A stretch of DNA of 64,000 bases from Pandoraea norimbergensis (GCF_001465545.3 NZ_CP013480.3:3286001-3350000); one strand, 5' to 3'. Positions 30,459 through 39,406 are shown, counted from the first letter of the stretch. Notes: a model not told the origin generated them from the sequence alone. A program made the numbers and translations.

Positions 30459-31058
30459 ATGACCAAAGTCCTCGTTCTCTACTACTCGTCCTACGGCCAC
30501 ATCGAGCAAATGGCCGAGGCCATCGCCGACGGCGCCCGTAGCGCCGGTGCCCAAGTCGACATCAAGCGTGTCCCCGAAACGGTGCCGGCAGAGGTAGCGA
30601 AGAACGCGCACTTCAAGCTCGATCAGGCAGCCCCGGTCGCCACTGTCGCCGACCTGGAGCACTACGACGCCATCGTCGTCGGCACCGGCACGCGCTTCGG
30701 CCGCATGTCGTCCCAGATGGCCGCGTTCCTCGATCAGGCTGGCGGCCTGTGGGCACGCGGCGCGCTCAACGGCAAGGTCGGTGCGGCCTTCAGTTCGTCG
30801 GCGACCCAGCATGGCGGTCAAGAGACCACGCTGTTCTCGATCATCACGAATCTGCTGCACTTCGGCATGACCATCGTCGGCCTGCCGTACAGCCATCAAG
30901 GCCAGATGAGCGTGACCGAGATCGTGGGCGGCGCCCCCTACGGCGCAACCACCATCGCGGGCGGCGACGGTTCGCGTCAGCCCTCGGAGATCGATCTTGC
31001 GGGCGCCCGCCACCAAGGCGAACTGGTCGCCAAGACGGCTGCCAAGCTGTTCGGTTAA
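30459..31058 (+). CDS. wrbA: NAD(P)H:quinone oxidoreductase WrbA
   Basis: A 199-residue flavodoxin-like FMN protein that performs two-electron reduction of quinones, avoiding semiquinone radicals. The FMN phosphate loop [12 protein letters not shown] is at the N-terminus, [19 protein letters not shown] near residue 77 and [12 protein letters not shown] near 113 are WrbA-type. The ATG at 30459 has AAGGAG at 30447-30452. First gene of a run with the SnoaL-like, SDR and quinone-oxidoreductase genes, preceded by a LysR-type box. Confidence 0.96.
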   Translation: MTKVLVLYYSSYGHIEQMAEAIADGARSAGAQVDIKRVPETVPAEVAKNAHFKLDQAAPVATVADLEHYDAIVVGTGTRFGRMSSQMAAFLDQAGGLWARGALNGKVGAAFSSSATQHGGQETTLFSIITNLLHFGMTIVGLPYSHQGQMSVTEIVGGAPYGATTIAGGDGSRQPSEIDLAGARHQGELVAKTAAKLFG

Positions 31059-31096
31059 GGCGTTCACTCCCTCACCGCCTTCCCAAGGAGCCTTTC

Positions 31097-31525
31097 ATGT
31101 CTGAACTCAATATCAGCGACGCCGCCAAGGCCGTGATCCGCCGCAACACCGATGAGGTGCAAGGCGGCGGCGACTGGGCCCTCTTCGACGAACTGTTCGC
31201 CGATGACTTCGTCGACCACACGCCGCAGCCCAACAGCGGCGCCAACAAGGCCGGTGTGCTCGGCCTTTACCGCAAGCTTCGCGAAGCCTTTCCGGATTTC
31301 CGCGCCGTCATCCACTGGCAGCGCGCCGATGGCGACGTGGTCACCACGTACAAGACCTACTACGGAACGCACCAAGGCGACTTCCTCGGCTTGGCCCCCA
31401 CGGGCAAGGCGATTCACTTCGAGACCGTGGATGCCATGCGTGTGCAAAACGGCAAGATCACCGAACACTGGGGGGTGGCCAATCTGTACTCGGCACTCCA
31501 GCAGCTCAACGCACTGCCGCGCTAA
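31097..31525 (+). CDS. SnoaL-like ester cyclase/NTF2-fold protein
   Basis: A 142-residue protein of the SnoaL-like (NTF2-fold) group. Typical stretches are RRNTDEVQGGGDWALFDELFADDFVDHTP, FPDFRAVIHWQRADGDVVTTYKTYYGTHQGDFLGLAPTGK (seen in parts along residues 60-105) and ITEHWGVANLYSALQQL. Members include polyketide cyclases and small-molecule isomerases, but many are uncharacterised. SD AAGGAG at 31085 precedes the ATG. It lies between wrbA and an SDR gene and is presumably part of the same electrophile-processing set. Confidence 0.85.
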   Translation: MSELNISDAAKAVIRRNTDEVQGGGDWALFDELFADDFVDHTPQPNSGANKAGVLGLYRKLREAFPDFRAVIHWQRADGDVVTTYKTYYGTHQGDFLGLAPTGKAIHFETVDAMRVQNGKITEHWGVANLYSALQQLNALPR

Positions 31526-31535
31526 GGACCCAGTC

Positions 31536-32309
31536 ATGAACACCAATATCCTGCAAGACAAGGTCGTCGTCGTCACCGGCGCGGCCAGTGGCATCGGTCG
31601 CGCGATCGCCATCAATGCCGCCCGGCACGGTGCCAAAGCAGTCATCGTGTCCGACATCAGTGAGACCCCGCGCGAAGGCGGCACGCCCACCACCCGTGAG
31701 ATCGAGGCGTTGGGCGTACCGGTTCGGTTTCATGCGACGGATGTCAGCCAGCGTGAGCAGGTCGATGCGCTGGTCGAAGCCGCAGCAGCGTTCGGTGGCG
31801 TTGACGTGATGGTAGCGAACGCAGGCATCACCCTGCGCGCTGACGGCGTGGACGTGTCCGAAGACGACTTCCATCGCCTGATGGCGGTCAATCTCGACGG
31901 CACGCTGTTCAGCGCCCAAGCCGCCGCGCGCCAGATGAAGTCACGCGGCAAAGGCGGCAGCATCGTGCTGATGGCCAGCATGGGCGGCCTGTCGGGTGCC
32001 GGCATGACGGTCGCCTATTCCACCAGCAAGGGCGGCGTCGTGCTAATGGCCAAGGCCATGGCCGACGCGCTAGGCCCTGACGGTATTCGCGTCAACGCGG
32101 TCGCACCCGGCACCATCGACACGCATCTGCTGCGCACCAGCCCCGGCATCGCCGAAGCGGCCGAGGGCTTTCGCCAGCGCACCCCACTGCGCCGTCTGGG
32201 CCGGCCGGAAGAAATTGGCGACGCCGTGGCGTGGCTGGGCTCCGACCTTTCCAGTTATGTAACCGGCACTGCCCTGCTAGTCGACGGCGGCCTGCTGTCC
32301 GTCATCTGA
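31536..32309 (+). CDS. Short-chain dehydrogenase/reductase (SDR)
   Basis: A 257-residue classical SDR. The NAD(P) motif TGAASGIG is at residues 14-21, NAG in VMVANAGITL stabilises the fold, and the catalytic Ser and YSTSK (Tyr-x-x-x-Lys) follow; the C-terminal SSYVTGTALLVDGG is standard. Ten bases separate it from the upstream gene, so it is co-transcribed. Probably reduces a carbonyl or quinone-derived product; substrate unknown. Confidence 0.94.
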   Translation: MNTNILQDKVVVVTGAASGIGRAIAINAARHGAKAVIVSDISETPREGGTPTTREIEALGVPVRFHATDVSQREQVDALVEAAAAFGGVDVMVANAGITLRADGVDVSEDDFHRLMAVNLDGTLFSAQAAARQMKSRGKGGSIVLMASMGGLSGAGMTVAYSTSKGGVVLMAKAMADALGPDGIRVNAVAPGTIDTHLLRTSPGIAEAAEGFRQRTPLRRLGRPEEIGDAVAWLGSDLSSYVTGTALLVDGGLLSVI

Positions 32310-32321
32310 CGCTCCCCATTC

Positions 32322-32343
32322 TTTCAATCTTTCAATCTTTCAA
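32322..32343 (+). repeat. Short tandem repeat, 8-bp unit TTTCAATC
   Basis: Two full copies and a 6-base partial copy of TTTCAATC lie between the SDR stop and the ATG at 32355, directly beside the AAGG ribosome site of the quinone oxidoreductase gene. Confidence 0.85.
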
Positions 32344-32354
32344 GGCAACGCATC

Positions 32355-33308
32355 ATGAACACCACCCTCCGTTTCCATCAGTATGGCGATCCCTCGGTCC
32401 TTCAGATCGAGGACGACGCCATCGGCTCGCCCAACGCCGGCGAAGTGCGCCTGCGCCATGAGGCTATCGGCATCAATTTCATCGACACTGCGTTCCGGCA
32501 AGGGATTTTCCCCGTGCCACTGCCCTCGGTGCCGGGCGTCGAAGGCGTGGGTATTGTCGAAGCGCTGGGCACCGGCGTGACCGGCATCGAAGTGGGCCAG
32601 CGCATGGCCTACTTCCTCGCGCCGGGCAGTTACACGCAGCAGCGCCTGATTGCGGCCGAGCATCTGGTGCCGGTGCCGGACGACTTGTCTGCCGAGATCG
32701 TGGCTGCCTTGCTGACCAAGGGCCTGACCGCCTGGGCCGGAATGAACGGCTACTACCCCTTGCAAGCCGGGCAGACCGTGCTGATTCAGGGGGCCTCAAG
32801 TAGCGTGGGCAATCTTCTGGCTCGCTGGGCCAAGGCGCGCGGCGCGATCGTGATCGGCACGGCCGGGTCGCCGGAAAAGCTCGCCGCACTCGCATCGGCA
32901 ATCGATCATGCGTTGCCTTCGGGCGCCCCTGATCTGGCGGCTCAGGTGAAACGCGTTGCACCGCACGGCGTCGATGTCGTCTACGAATTCGTCGGCAAGG
33001 CAACTTTCGAAGCCACAGTGGCCGCAGTACGCGACGGCGGAACCATCGTTACGATCGGCGCCGCCTCCGGTGCCCCGGAGTTCGACAAGGCTGAGCTTGC
33101 CCGTCGCCGGATCCACATGGTCGGCGGCCCGATGGCGAACCACCTTCAGGGGCGTGTCGGCGAAGCGACGCAAGCCGTATTCGATGCCTATCGGCGTGGT
33201 GTGTTCGGGGCTGTCACTGCCACCCGTTATGCGCTCAAGGACGCAGCGCAGGCGCACACCGACATCGCGCGACGCCAAAAGGCAGGATCGCTGGTCCTCA
33301 TCCCCTGA
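32355..33308 (+). CDS. NADPH:quinone oxidoreductase (zinc-free MDR family)
   Basis: A 317-residue medium-chain dehydrogenase/reductase of the quinone oxidoreductase type. The GroES-like N-terminal half contains GINFIDTAFRQGIFPVPLP and PGVEGVGIVEALG; the Rossmann half contains VLIQGASSSVGNLLARWAK. No structural-zinc cysteines are seen, matching QOR. Such enzymes reduce quinones or enones using NADPH. Fourth gene of the wrbA unit; an 8-bp tandem repeat sits just before its ribosome site. Confidence 0.93.
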   Translation: MNTTLRFHQYGDPSVLQIEDDAIGSPNAGEVRLRHEAIGINFIDTAFRQGIFPVPLPSVPGVEGVGIVEALGTGVTGIEVGQRMAYFLAPGSYTQQRLIAAEHLVPVPDDLSAEIVAALLTKGLTAWAGMNGYYPLQAGQTVLIQGASSSVGNLLARWAKARGAIVIGTAGSPEKLAALASAIDHALPSGAPDLAAQVKRVAPHGVDVVYEFVGKATFEATVAAVRDGGTIVTIGAASGAPEFDKAELARRRIHMVGGPMANHLQGRVGEATQAVFDAYRRGVFGAVTATRYALKDAAQAHTDIARRQKAGSLVLIP

Positions 33309-33320
33309 CGCGAACTGGCG

Positions 33321-33344
33321 GCGAGGCCATCCAGAAGGCCTCGC
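33321..33344. terminator. Hairpin between convergent genes
   Basis: Arms GCGAGGCC and GGCCTCGC with an eight-base loop lie between the quinone oxidoreductase and the convergent flavin monooxygenase gene. No T-run follows on either strand, so termination by this hairpin alone is uncertain. Confidence 0.5.
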
Positions 33345-33360
33345 ACTCACGGCTCGCGCT

Positions 33361-34623
33361 TCAGTGCGATTGCATGATTTGCAGGAAGGTCTCAGCCGAG
33401 TCTGCCGAGAACATGGCATCGAATGTCGCAAAACCCTCTGGCGCCGCCTCGTTTGCCCGGTGCTTCATGGCGGCTGCCGCCTGTGCCACTTGTACGGTCC
33501 AGTCGCCATCCAGCGTAAGTGCCGTGGCAAGTTCGGCGGCATCCAGCATCGCGAGATTCACGCCGAAACCGACCGGGGGCAGCAGATGCGCGGCATCGCC
33601 GAGCAACGTCAGCCCCGCCACCGGTCGCCAGCCGAAGTCACCCGGCAGCGTGTAGATCGGCCGTGTCACGATGACATCGAGACACGACGAAATCAGTGCC
33701 AGCAGTTGTGGCGACCAGCCCGCAAAGCACTGCAACAACGCGGCGCGCATCTGTGCGGGGTCTTGCGTATTCACACCAAGCGCGTCGGCCCAGTTCTCCG
33801 GGCGACGGAACGCCGCGTACACCCGCACGTGCCCGCCCCCGTTACGTTGGGCAATCAGCCCCATGTTGTCGTGCAGCGAGAACATCGTGCCGCGTCCCAC
33901 CAGCGCCGCGATCTCGGGATGCCGCGTATCTACCTCGTCGAGCCAGCATTCGACGAAGGTCACACCGGTGTACACCGGCACCACGTCCGAGAGCTTCGCG
34001 CGAATCTTCGACCACGCACCATCGGCACCGATGACCAGATCGAAGGTTTCCTCCGCGCCGTTGGCAAAGCGCAGCACATGCTGACCAGCGGGCTCGTTGT
34101 TCTTGCTCTCCCCCTCGCTCGCGCCCATGCCAGCCGTCGCAACCGCTTCGACGGCAACCAGCTTGTGCCCCCAGCGCACGGTATCCGGCAACAGCGATGC
34201 CAACAGCAGGTCACGCAGCGCACGCCGGTCGATTTCCGGACGATCGCCGGTGCCGGACGGCGGTGAATCTTCAAACAAGGGCTGCGCGCTCGCATAGTCG
34301 AGCATGCGGGTGCCCTGATCGTCATAGCGCGCGTGACTGACGAACGTGTCGTGCAGTCCGGCGAGTTCGAGGGCTTTTTGCCCGGTCTCGACGTGCAGGT
34401 CTAGCGTGCCCCCTTGATCGCGGGCAGACGTCGATGCCTCGGCTTCGAATACGACGGGATGGAACCCGCGCAATTGCAGAATGCGGGCGGCGACCAGCCC
34501 CGCAGGACCGGCACCGACGATGGCGATTCGCCGGGCACTTTGCGGGGCACTGCGCGGGAAATTGCGAGAAGAATGGCTCGTGGAACTGTCCGGGGAATTC
34601 TGCCGGGAAGACGTCGGGAACAT
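33361..34623 (-). CDS. FAD-dependent monooxygenase, TetX-like
   Basis: A 420-residue class A flavoprotein monooxygenase. FAD motif IAIVGAGPAGLVAARIL is at residues ~33-49, then GGTLDLHVETGQKALELAG and DRPEIDRRALRDLLL, which follow the tetracycline hydroxylase TetX closely in order and wording; the second FAD motif is LLGDAAHLLPPVGFGVN. In TetX the last stretch reads PPFAGQGVN, so one residue is missing here. The first ~30 residues are Ser/Arg/Pro-rich. Function could be tetracycline inactivation, but many homologs act on aromatics or quinones; the neighbouring quinone genes make that at least as likely. Confidence 0.88.
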   Translation of the reverse strand: MFPTSSRQNSPDSSTSHSSRNFPRSAPQSARRIAIVGAGPAGLVAARILQLRGFHPVVFEAEASTSARDQGGTLDLHVETGQKALELAGLHDTFVSHARYDDQGTRMLDYASAQPLFEDSPPSGTGDRPEIDRRALRDLLLASLLPDTVRWGHKLVAVEAVATAGMGASEGESKNNEPAGQHVLRFANGAEETFDLVIGADGAWSKIRAKLSDVVPVYTGVTFVECWLDEVDTRHPEIAALVGRGTMFSLHDNMGLIAQRNGGGHVRVYAAFRRPENWADALGVNTQDPAQMRAALLQCFAGWSPQLLALISSCLDVIVTRPIYTLPGDFGWRPVAGLTLLGDAAHLLPPVGFGVNLAMLDAAELATALTLDGDWTVQVAQAAAAMKHRANEAAPEGFATFDAMFSADSAETFLQIMQSH

Positions 34624-34683
34624 GCTGCCTCAGTTTGCGTAGGTGTCTGCGCAATTTAGCAAAGAATCGACGTCGCCCCCATG

Positions 34684-34720
34684 AAAAAAGGCCCGTGAGC
34701 GGGATAAGCTCACGGGCCTC
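34684..34720 (-). terminator. Rho-independent terminator of aceA
   Basis: Stem GGCCCGTGAGC/GCTCACGGGCC with a seven-base loop; on the minus strand it is followed by six Ts. It lies about 170 bases past the aceA stop, just upstream of the monooxygenase start. Confidence 0.87.
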
Positions 34721-34892
34721 TTCTCGTCCGGCGTGCACTGCAACCCTGACGACGACGGGACACGCCGTCAGGGCCGCCCCGGCCGGATAGACCGGGATGC
34801 GCGGTCGAAGCGCGGCGGCAGTCCGCTCACAGTGATGTGCCCCCACGACGCATCACCATGGGCGGGCGCCGCTGCGCCCTCCCTCAGCCTGG

Positions 34893-36215
34893 TCAGGCTG
34901 CCTTGACCTGCGCCTTCTTTTCGTCGAAGAACTGTTCGTCCTCCGTCGAACCCTTCAGGGCCGTGGTCGATGCGTCGCGCTCGATGGTCTGCGTGACGGC
35001 GTCGAAGTAGCCCGTACCCACTTCACGCTGATGCTTGACCGCCGTGAAGCCCTTGTCGGCGGCGGCGAATTCGGCTTCCTGCAACTCGACGAAGGCGCTC
35101 ATCTGACGACGGGCGTAGCCGTGGGCCAGATTGAACATCGAGTAGTTCAGGCTGTGGAAACCGGCCAGCGTGATGAACTGGAACTTGTAACCCATGGCAC
35201 CGAGTTCCTTCTGGAACTTGGCGATGGTGGCGTCGTCGAGGTTCTTCTTCCAGTTGAACGACGGCGAGCAGTTGTACGAAAGCATCTTGCCCGGGAAGTG
35301 CTTGTGAATGCCTTCAGCGAACTGCTTGGCGAATTCGAGATCCGGCTTGCCGGTTTCGCACCACACCAGATCGACATACGGGGCATACGCCAGACCGCGC
35401 GAGATGGCCTGATCCAGACCGTTACGCGTGCGGTAGAAGCCTTCGACCGTGCGCTCGCCGGTGCAGAACGGTTGATCGATCGGGTCGACGTCGGCGGTGA
35501 TCAGGTCAGCCGCTTCGGCATCGGTACGGGCGATGAGCACCGTCGGCACGCCCAGCACGTCGGCGGCCAGACGCGCCGCCACCAGCTTGGCGACAGCTTC
35601 GCGCGTCGGCACGAGCACCTTGCCGCCCATGTGGCCGCACTTCTTGACCGAGGCGAGTTGATCTTCGAAGTGCACGCCGGCAGCACCGGCTTCGACCATG
35701 GCCTTCATCAGTTCGAAGGCGTTGAGCACGCCGCCGAAACCGGCTTCGGCATCGGCCACGATCGGGGCGAAGTAATCGATGTAGCCTTCGTCGCCCGGGT
35801 TCTTGCCTTCCGACCACTGAATCTGGTCGGCACGCGTGAACGTGTTGTTGATGCGGCGCACGACTTGCGGCACCGAGTTGGCCGGGTACAGCGACTGGTC
35901 GGGATACATTTCACCAGCGAGGTTGGCGTCGCCGGCGACTTGCCAGCCCGACAGGTAGATCGCCTGGAGACCGGCCTTGACCTGCTGCATCGCCTGGTTG
36001 CCGGTAAGCGCGCCGAGCGCGTTCACGAACGGCTGCTCGTTGATCTGGTTCCACAGACGCTCGGCACCGCGACGGGCCAGCGTTTGTTCCGGCTGGATCG
36101 AACCACGCAGACGCACCACGTCTTCCGCCGAGTAGCCACGCTTGATGCCAGCCCAGCGCGGATTGTTCGCCCAGTCTTGCTCGAGTTGCTTCACTTGTTC
36201 TTGACGCGTCGTCAT
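34893..36215 (-). CDS. aceA: Isocitrate lyase
   Basis: A 440-residue enzyme that cleaves isocitrate to succinate and glyoxylate, the first step of the glyoxylate shunt. The catalytic-loop motif KKCGHMGGK is intact near residue 208, as are [13 protein letters not shown] and [12 protein letters not shown]. The ATG at 36215 gives [15 protein letters not shown] and has AGGAGAG eight bases upstream. The region before it (36361-36450) is very AT-rich and likely carries the promoter. Malate synthase lies about 10 kb downstream on the same strand. Confidence 0.97.
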   Translation of the reverse strand: MTTRQEQVKQLEQDWANNPRWAGIKRGYSAEDVVRLRGSIQPEQTLARRGAERLWNQINEQPFVNALGALTGNQAMQQVKAGLQAIYLSGWQVAGDANLAGEMYPDQSLYPANSVPQVVRRINNTFTRADQIQWSEGKNPGDEGYIDYFAPIVADAEAGFGGVLNAFELMKAMVEAGAAGVHFEDQLASVKKCGHMGGKVLVPTREAVAKLVAARLAADVLGVPTVLIARTDAEAADLITADVDPIDQPFCTGERTVEGFYRTRNGLDQAISRGLAYAPYVDLVWCETGKPDLEFAKQFAEGIHKHFPGKMLSYNCSPSFNWKKNLDDATIAKFQKELGAMGYKFQFITLAGFHSLNYSMFNLAHGYARRQMSAFVELQEAEFAAADKGFTAVKHQREVGTGYFDAVTQTIERDASTTALKGSTEDEQFFDEKKAQVKAA

Positions 36216-36529
36216 GGTGATCTCTCCTGGTTTCTCAATACAAATAAAAGAGGGGTATCTCTTTGCTGCCCTGATTCCGTTCGGTCGTTGCCACTGGCGG
36301 TTGACCGCTTTTTGTGTCTCCGAATCGGCAGGTCTTGTATAAGAGTTTAGGGATTCTTCACGCATCGCAACAGAACGAATGTCGCACTCAACGCATATTT
36401 TTTATTTATATAAATCAAATAGATAACAAAATATTTTTGTGATGTGAAACGATGTTTCCCTTCCTGAAATCATGATGTTGTGCCAAGCAGCGCAAATTTT
36501 TACGCACCGCAACTTCATTCCACATCATG
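36216..36529. promoter_or_regulatory. AT-rich upstream region of aceA
   Basis: No gene is visible. Bases ~36393-36445 are strikingly AT-rich for this genome (runs such as TATTTTTTATTTATATAAAT), the only such stretch in the surrounding kilobases, consistent with a strong or regulated promoter for aceA on the minus strand. Exact -35/-10 elements cannot be fixed. Confidence 0.5.
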
Positions 36530-36563
36530 AAAAAAGGCCGGTAACGCGAGTTACCGGCCTTCT
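36530..36563 (-). terminator. Rho-independent terminator of the EamA gene
   Basis: Stem GGCCGGTAAC/GTTACCGGCC with a GCGA loop; on the minus strand six Ts follow. It lies about 25 bases past the EamA stop. Confidence 0.92.
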
Positions 36564-36583
36564 TGCTTCCCTCACGCACCGTG

Positions 36584-37495
36584 TCAGGACGTCACGCGAC
36601 TCGCGACCGGGGCGACCTTCGGTGGCTTGCAGACGAGCCACACGGCCATAGCGATGAAGCAGCCGCCGACAAGGTGAGCGAAGGTGACCGCTTCGTTCAG
36701 GAATAGCGCCCCCCACAGCACACCGAACGGCGGGATGAGGAACGTGACGGTAAGCGAGCGAAGCGGGCCGAGATCGGCGATCAGCCGGAAGAACAACATA
36801 TAGGCCAGTGCACTGCATACGAAGCCGAGCGCTGCCATGGCCGCCCATACGCCGCCCGTGGCGGGGCCCGGCATGCCGGTGGTGGTCGATACGTAAGCGA
36901 AGAACGGCAGTAGCACGATCGCCGCTCCCAACTGGCTGCCGAACGCCACGAGCTTGGCGTCGAGGCCCCCGCGGTCGCTAATCCAGCGTTTGGTGAGATA
37001 TCCCGCGAGGCCGTAGCACGACGTCGCCACGAGGCACGCGAGCGCCCCCATCACGACGGGCCCGGACATCGCCACCGGGCCGGTGCGGGTCAGCACGGCC
37101 ACACCGATCAGTCCCAGCAGCACGCCAAGCCCCTTGGCCCCGGTCAGACGCTCGCGGAAGAACACCACGCCGATCAGCACACCCATGAGCGGCGTGGTGG
37201 CATTGAGGATTGACGAGTAACCTGCCGGCAGCACGCGCGCGGCCAGACAGTACATGACGAAGGGAATGCCGGAGTTGATCACGCCAAGCACCATCGACGC
37301 GCCCAGCAACCCTTTGAACTGCCAACGGACACGCAGCACGAGCAGGATGACGGCCAGCCCCAACGCGCCGAGCGCGACGCGGAAGAAGGCCGTCGGCAAC
37401 GGCCCCAGTGCCGGCACGATGATACGCATGAAAAGAAAACTCGCGCCCCAGATGGCGGAGAGCGTCAGCAAACGGGCAATGTCGGACGATCGCAT
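36584..37495 (-). CDS. EamA/DMT family transporter
   Basis: A 303-residue membrane protein with ten predicted hydrophobic segments and two EamA repeats, typical of drug/metabolite exporters such as RhtA-like proteins. It starts MRSSDIARLLTLSAIWGASFLFMR; the SAIWGASFLFMR segment is a family signature. A SNGIPF-like stretch in repeat 1 (VINSGIPFVMYCLAARVLPAG) is also typical. Substrate cannot be deduced. Divergent from the QueF-like gene across 184 bases. Confidence 0.9.
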   Translation of the reverse strand: MRSSDIARLLTLSAIWGASFLFMRIIVPALGPLPTAFFRVALGALGLAVILLVLRVRWQFKGLLGASMVLGVINSGIPFVMYCLAARVLPAGYSSILNATTPLMGVLIGVVFFRERLTGAKGLGVLLGLIGVAVLTRTGPVAMSGPVVMGALACLVATSCYGLAGYLTKRWISDRGGLDAKLVAFGSQLGAAIVLLPFFAYVSTTTGMPGPATGGVWAAMAALGFVCSALAYMLFFRLIADLGPLRSLTVTFLIPPFGVLWGALFLNEAVTFAHLVGGCFIAMAVWLVCKPPKVAPVASRVTS

Positions 37496-37679
37496 GGTGT
37501 GGGAGACGGCACAAAGGCCGCATATGTCTACCGGAATGCGTGCATGCTCCCACAACCGCCCGCGTTGCGCTGGTCATAATCGGACATGGCGGCATCGGCA
37601 TATTTCAGATTCGGCGCATTGAACGCGCCGGACACGCGCGTTAAGTTCGACGATCAAACTTTCGGATGAACCCCAGCCT

Positions 37680-38594
37680 ATGCCACACAACCCTTCCGGT
37701 GCAGCCCGTTCAGTCAACGTGCATGCCACGCATGGAGCTGAGCACGTGAGCCCAAATGCCGCAGCGACTGTGTTTCCTTGCCCACTGCCGCATGCCCGTC
37801 TGCGCGGGTCATCTGACACCGCGCATGGAATCAGCATGCGCGGCTACGATCTCTGGAACGACTACGAGGTTGCCTGGCTCGACATGCATGAACGCCCGCA
37901 AATTGCGGTGCTGGAAATCGTCATTCCCTGCGATTCGCCGTTCACGCTGGAAATGTCGGACGCGAGACGGTACGTTTCAACGCTGCGCGACCTTCGGTTC
38001 GAATCGGCGCAGGCGCTGGAAGCCCACGTCGCGGGGGCGCTCACCCATTGCCTGAAATCTTATGTGCTTGTGCGCGCGACGCCGGTCCGGCAGGCGGTTC
38101 GTGCCACCTGCGGTGACGAGTCCGACACGGTGAGTCTCGACACCGAGCCCGTCGGCGTGGTGCGCGGTGGCGTACAGGCCAGCCTGCTGCGAACGGTTCA
38201 CGATGCTGGAGGCGCTGGCATTGCTGGAAACCGCAGCAAGGCGGAAGACGCTGCCCCGGGGTCGGCGACGCTGTCTCACGAATGTCTCAGTTCCGACCTG
38301 CTCAGCTCGCGCTGTCCGCTGACGGGCGGTATCGACCTCGGCACCGTATGGATCGACTACACGGGGCCACGCATCTGTCGGCAGACCTTGCTCGCCTACT
38401 TGCTCTCATTCAGAGACAGCGAGATGTTCCACGAACAATGCGTGGAGACCGTCTTTCTCGACGTGCTCGCCCAATGTGCGCCCACGCGCCTGACGGTCGG
38501 CGCACGTTTTACGCGACGTCACGGTCTCGATATCAATCCGGTGCGCTCGACGCACGCCATTTCCATTCGCAACGTCCGCACGGTACGCCAATGA
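37680..38594 (+). CDS. QueF-like bimodular 7-cyano-7-deazaguanine reductase with altered NADPH motif
   Basis: A 304-residue protein with the two-T-fold layout of E. coli QueF, which reduces preQ0 to preQ1 with NADPH in queuosine synthesis. The catalytic half is intact: Cys212 and Asp219 in SSRCPLTGGIDLGTV, His251-Glu252 in FHEQC, then TRRHGLDINP. The N-terminal half has YDLWNDYEVAWLD, but the QueF motif ESKSFKLY of the family aligns with EMSDARRY (residues 91-98): the Glu is kept, both lysines are lost. The linker at ~165-205 is longer than usual. It overlaps the YhhQ-type gene by 4 bases, supporting a 7-deazaguanine role. Confidence 0.85.
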   Translation: MPHNPSGAARSVNVHATHGAEHVSPNAAATVFPCPLPHARLRGSSDTAHGISMRGYDLWNDYEVAWLDMHERPQIAVLEIVIPCDSPFTLEMSDARRYVSTLRDLRFESAQALEAHVAGALTHCLKSYVLVRATPVRQAVRATCGDESDTVSLDTEPVGVVRGGVQASLLRTVHDAGGAGIAGNRSKAEDAAPGSATLSHECLSSDLLSSRCPLTGGIDLGTVWIDYTGPRICRQTLLAYLLSFRDSEMFHEQCVETVFLDVLAQCAPTRLTVGARFTRRHGLDINPVRSTHAISIRNVRTVRQ

Positions 38595-39406
38595 CCGCAT
38601 CGCCTACCCATGCCGAATCGTCTACGGTGAACCCGGTGTCACCGGCACCGACATGCCCGCTTGCCCGCAACCAACAAGCCACACGTATCACCCCGGCCGT
38701 GATCTGCCTCGCCATTGCGTTCGTGAGCTTTCTGCTGGTATCGAACGCGCTGGGGGCGCGTGTGTGCGAAGTCGTGCTGCCGTGGCCGCTCTCCGAAGAG
38801 CCGCTGCGGCTGACGTTTTCGGCGGCGATCATCAGCTTTCCGTTCGCGTATCTGTTTGCGTCGGTGCTGACCGAGGTGTACGGCTATCGCATCAGCCGTG
38901 TGGTGATCTGGAGCGGGCTCGCCGCCAACCTCATCCTCATCGGCTTTCTCTGGCTGATGGCGCTGTTACCTACGCAACCGGAGTGGGCTGCGCAAACCGG
39001 CTTCACCGATGACGTGCAGCGCCACTGGTTCGAAGCCATCACGCATATGTTCGTGGCGTCGGTTTCGGCGTGCTTTGTCGGAGAGTTTGCTAACGCCGCG
39101 ACCCTCGCGCGCATGAAGGTGGCCATGCACGGCCGTTGGGCGGGCTTGCGCATCATGGCGGGCAGCGCGTTGGCTGCCTTGCTCGATACGCTCGTGTTCG
39201 TCGTGATTGCGTTTGCCTACGTGCTCGATGCCGCCGCGATGGCGCGCATGATCGGACTCGAATTCGTCTTCAAGTGCGCGTTGCAGTGGCTGGTGCTGCC
39301 GCTCACCGTCGGGCTCGCTCGCCTGCTCAAGCGACTGGACGGCATCGATCATTACGATGTCGGCACGTCGCTCAACCCATTTGCGTTTCCGAGGCGCGGC
39401 GAGTGA
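38591..39406 (+). CDS. Queuosine precursor transporter (YhhQ/VUT family)
   Basis: A 271-residue inner-membrane protein with six to seven hydrophobic segments. Family markers are LLVSNALGARVCE in helix 1, FPFAYLFASVLTEVYGYRISR in helix 2-3 and NPFAFP-like residues at the C-terminus. YhhQ proteins take up preQ0 and preQ1. The ATG overlaps the QueF-like stop (ATGA), so the two are translationally coupled: import of preQ0 followed by reduction is the likely joint role. The first ~35 residues are polar and not membrane-embedded. Confidence 0.92.
   Translation: MTASPTHAESSTVNPVSPAPTCPLARNQQATRITPAVICLAIAFVSFLLVSNALGARVCEVVLPWPLSEEPLRLTFSAAIISFPFAYLFASVLTEVYGYRISRVVIWSGLAANLILIGFLWLMALLPTQPEWAAQTGFTDDVQRHWFEAITHMFVASVSACFVGEFANAATLARMKVAMHGRWAGLRIMAGSALAALLDTLVFVVIAFAYVLDAAAMARMIGLEFVFKCALQWLVLPLTVGLARLLKRLDGIDHYDVGTSLNPFAFPRRGE

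Noticed and set aside
34540..34620. Degenerate GCGGGAAATT-like repeats at the start of the TetX-like gene
   Set aside because: They are irregular and encode a Ser/Arg-rich N-terminus; no clear repeat unit or function can be defended.
37496..37679. preQ1 riboswitch before the QueF-like gene
   Set aside because: Only a small AACGCG/CGCGTT hairpin (37622-37642) is seen; the compact pseudoknot pattern of preQ1 aptamers is missing.
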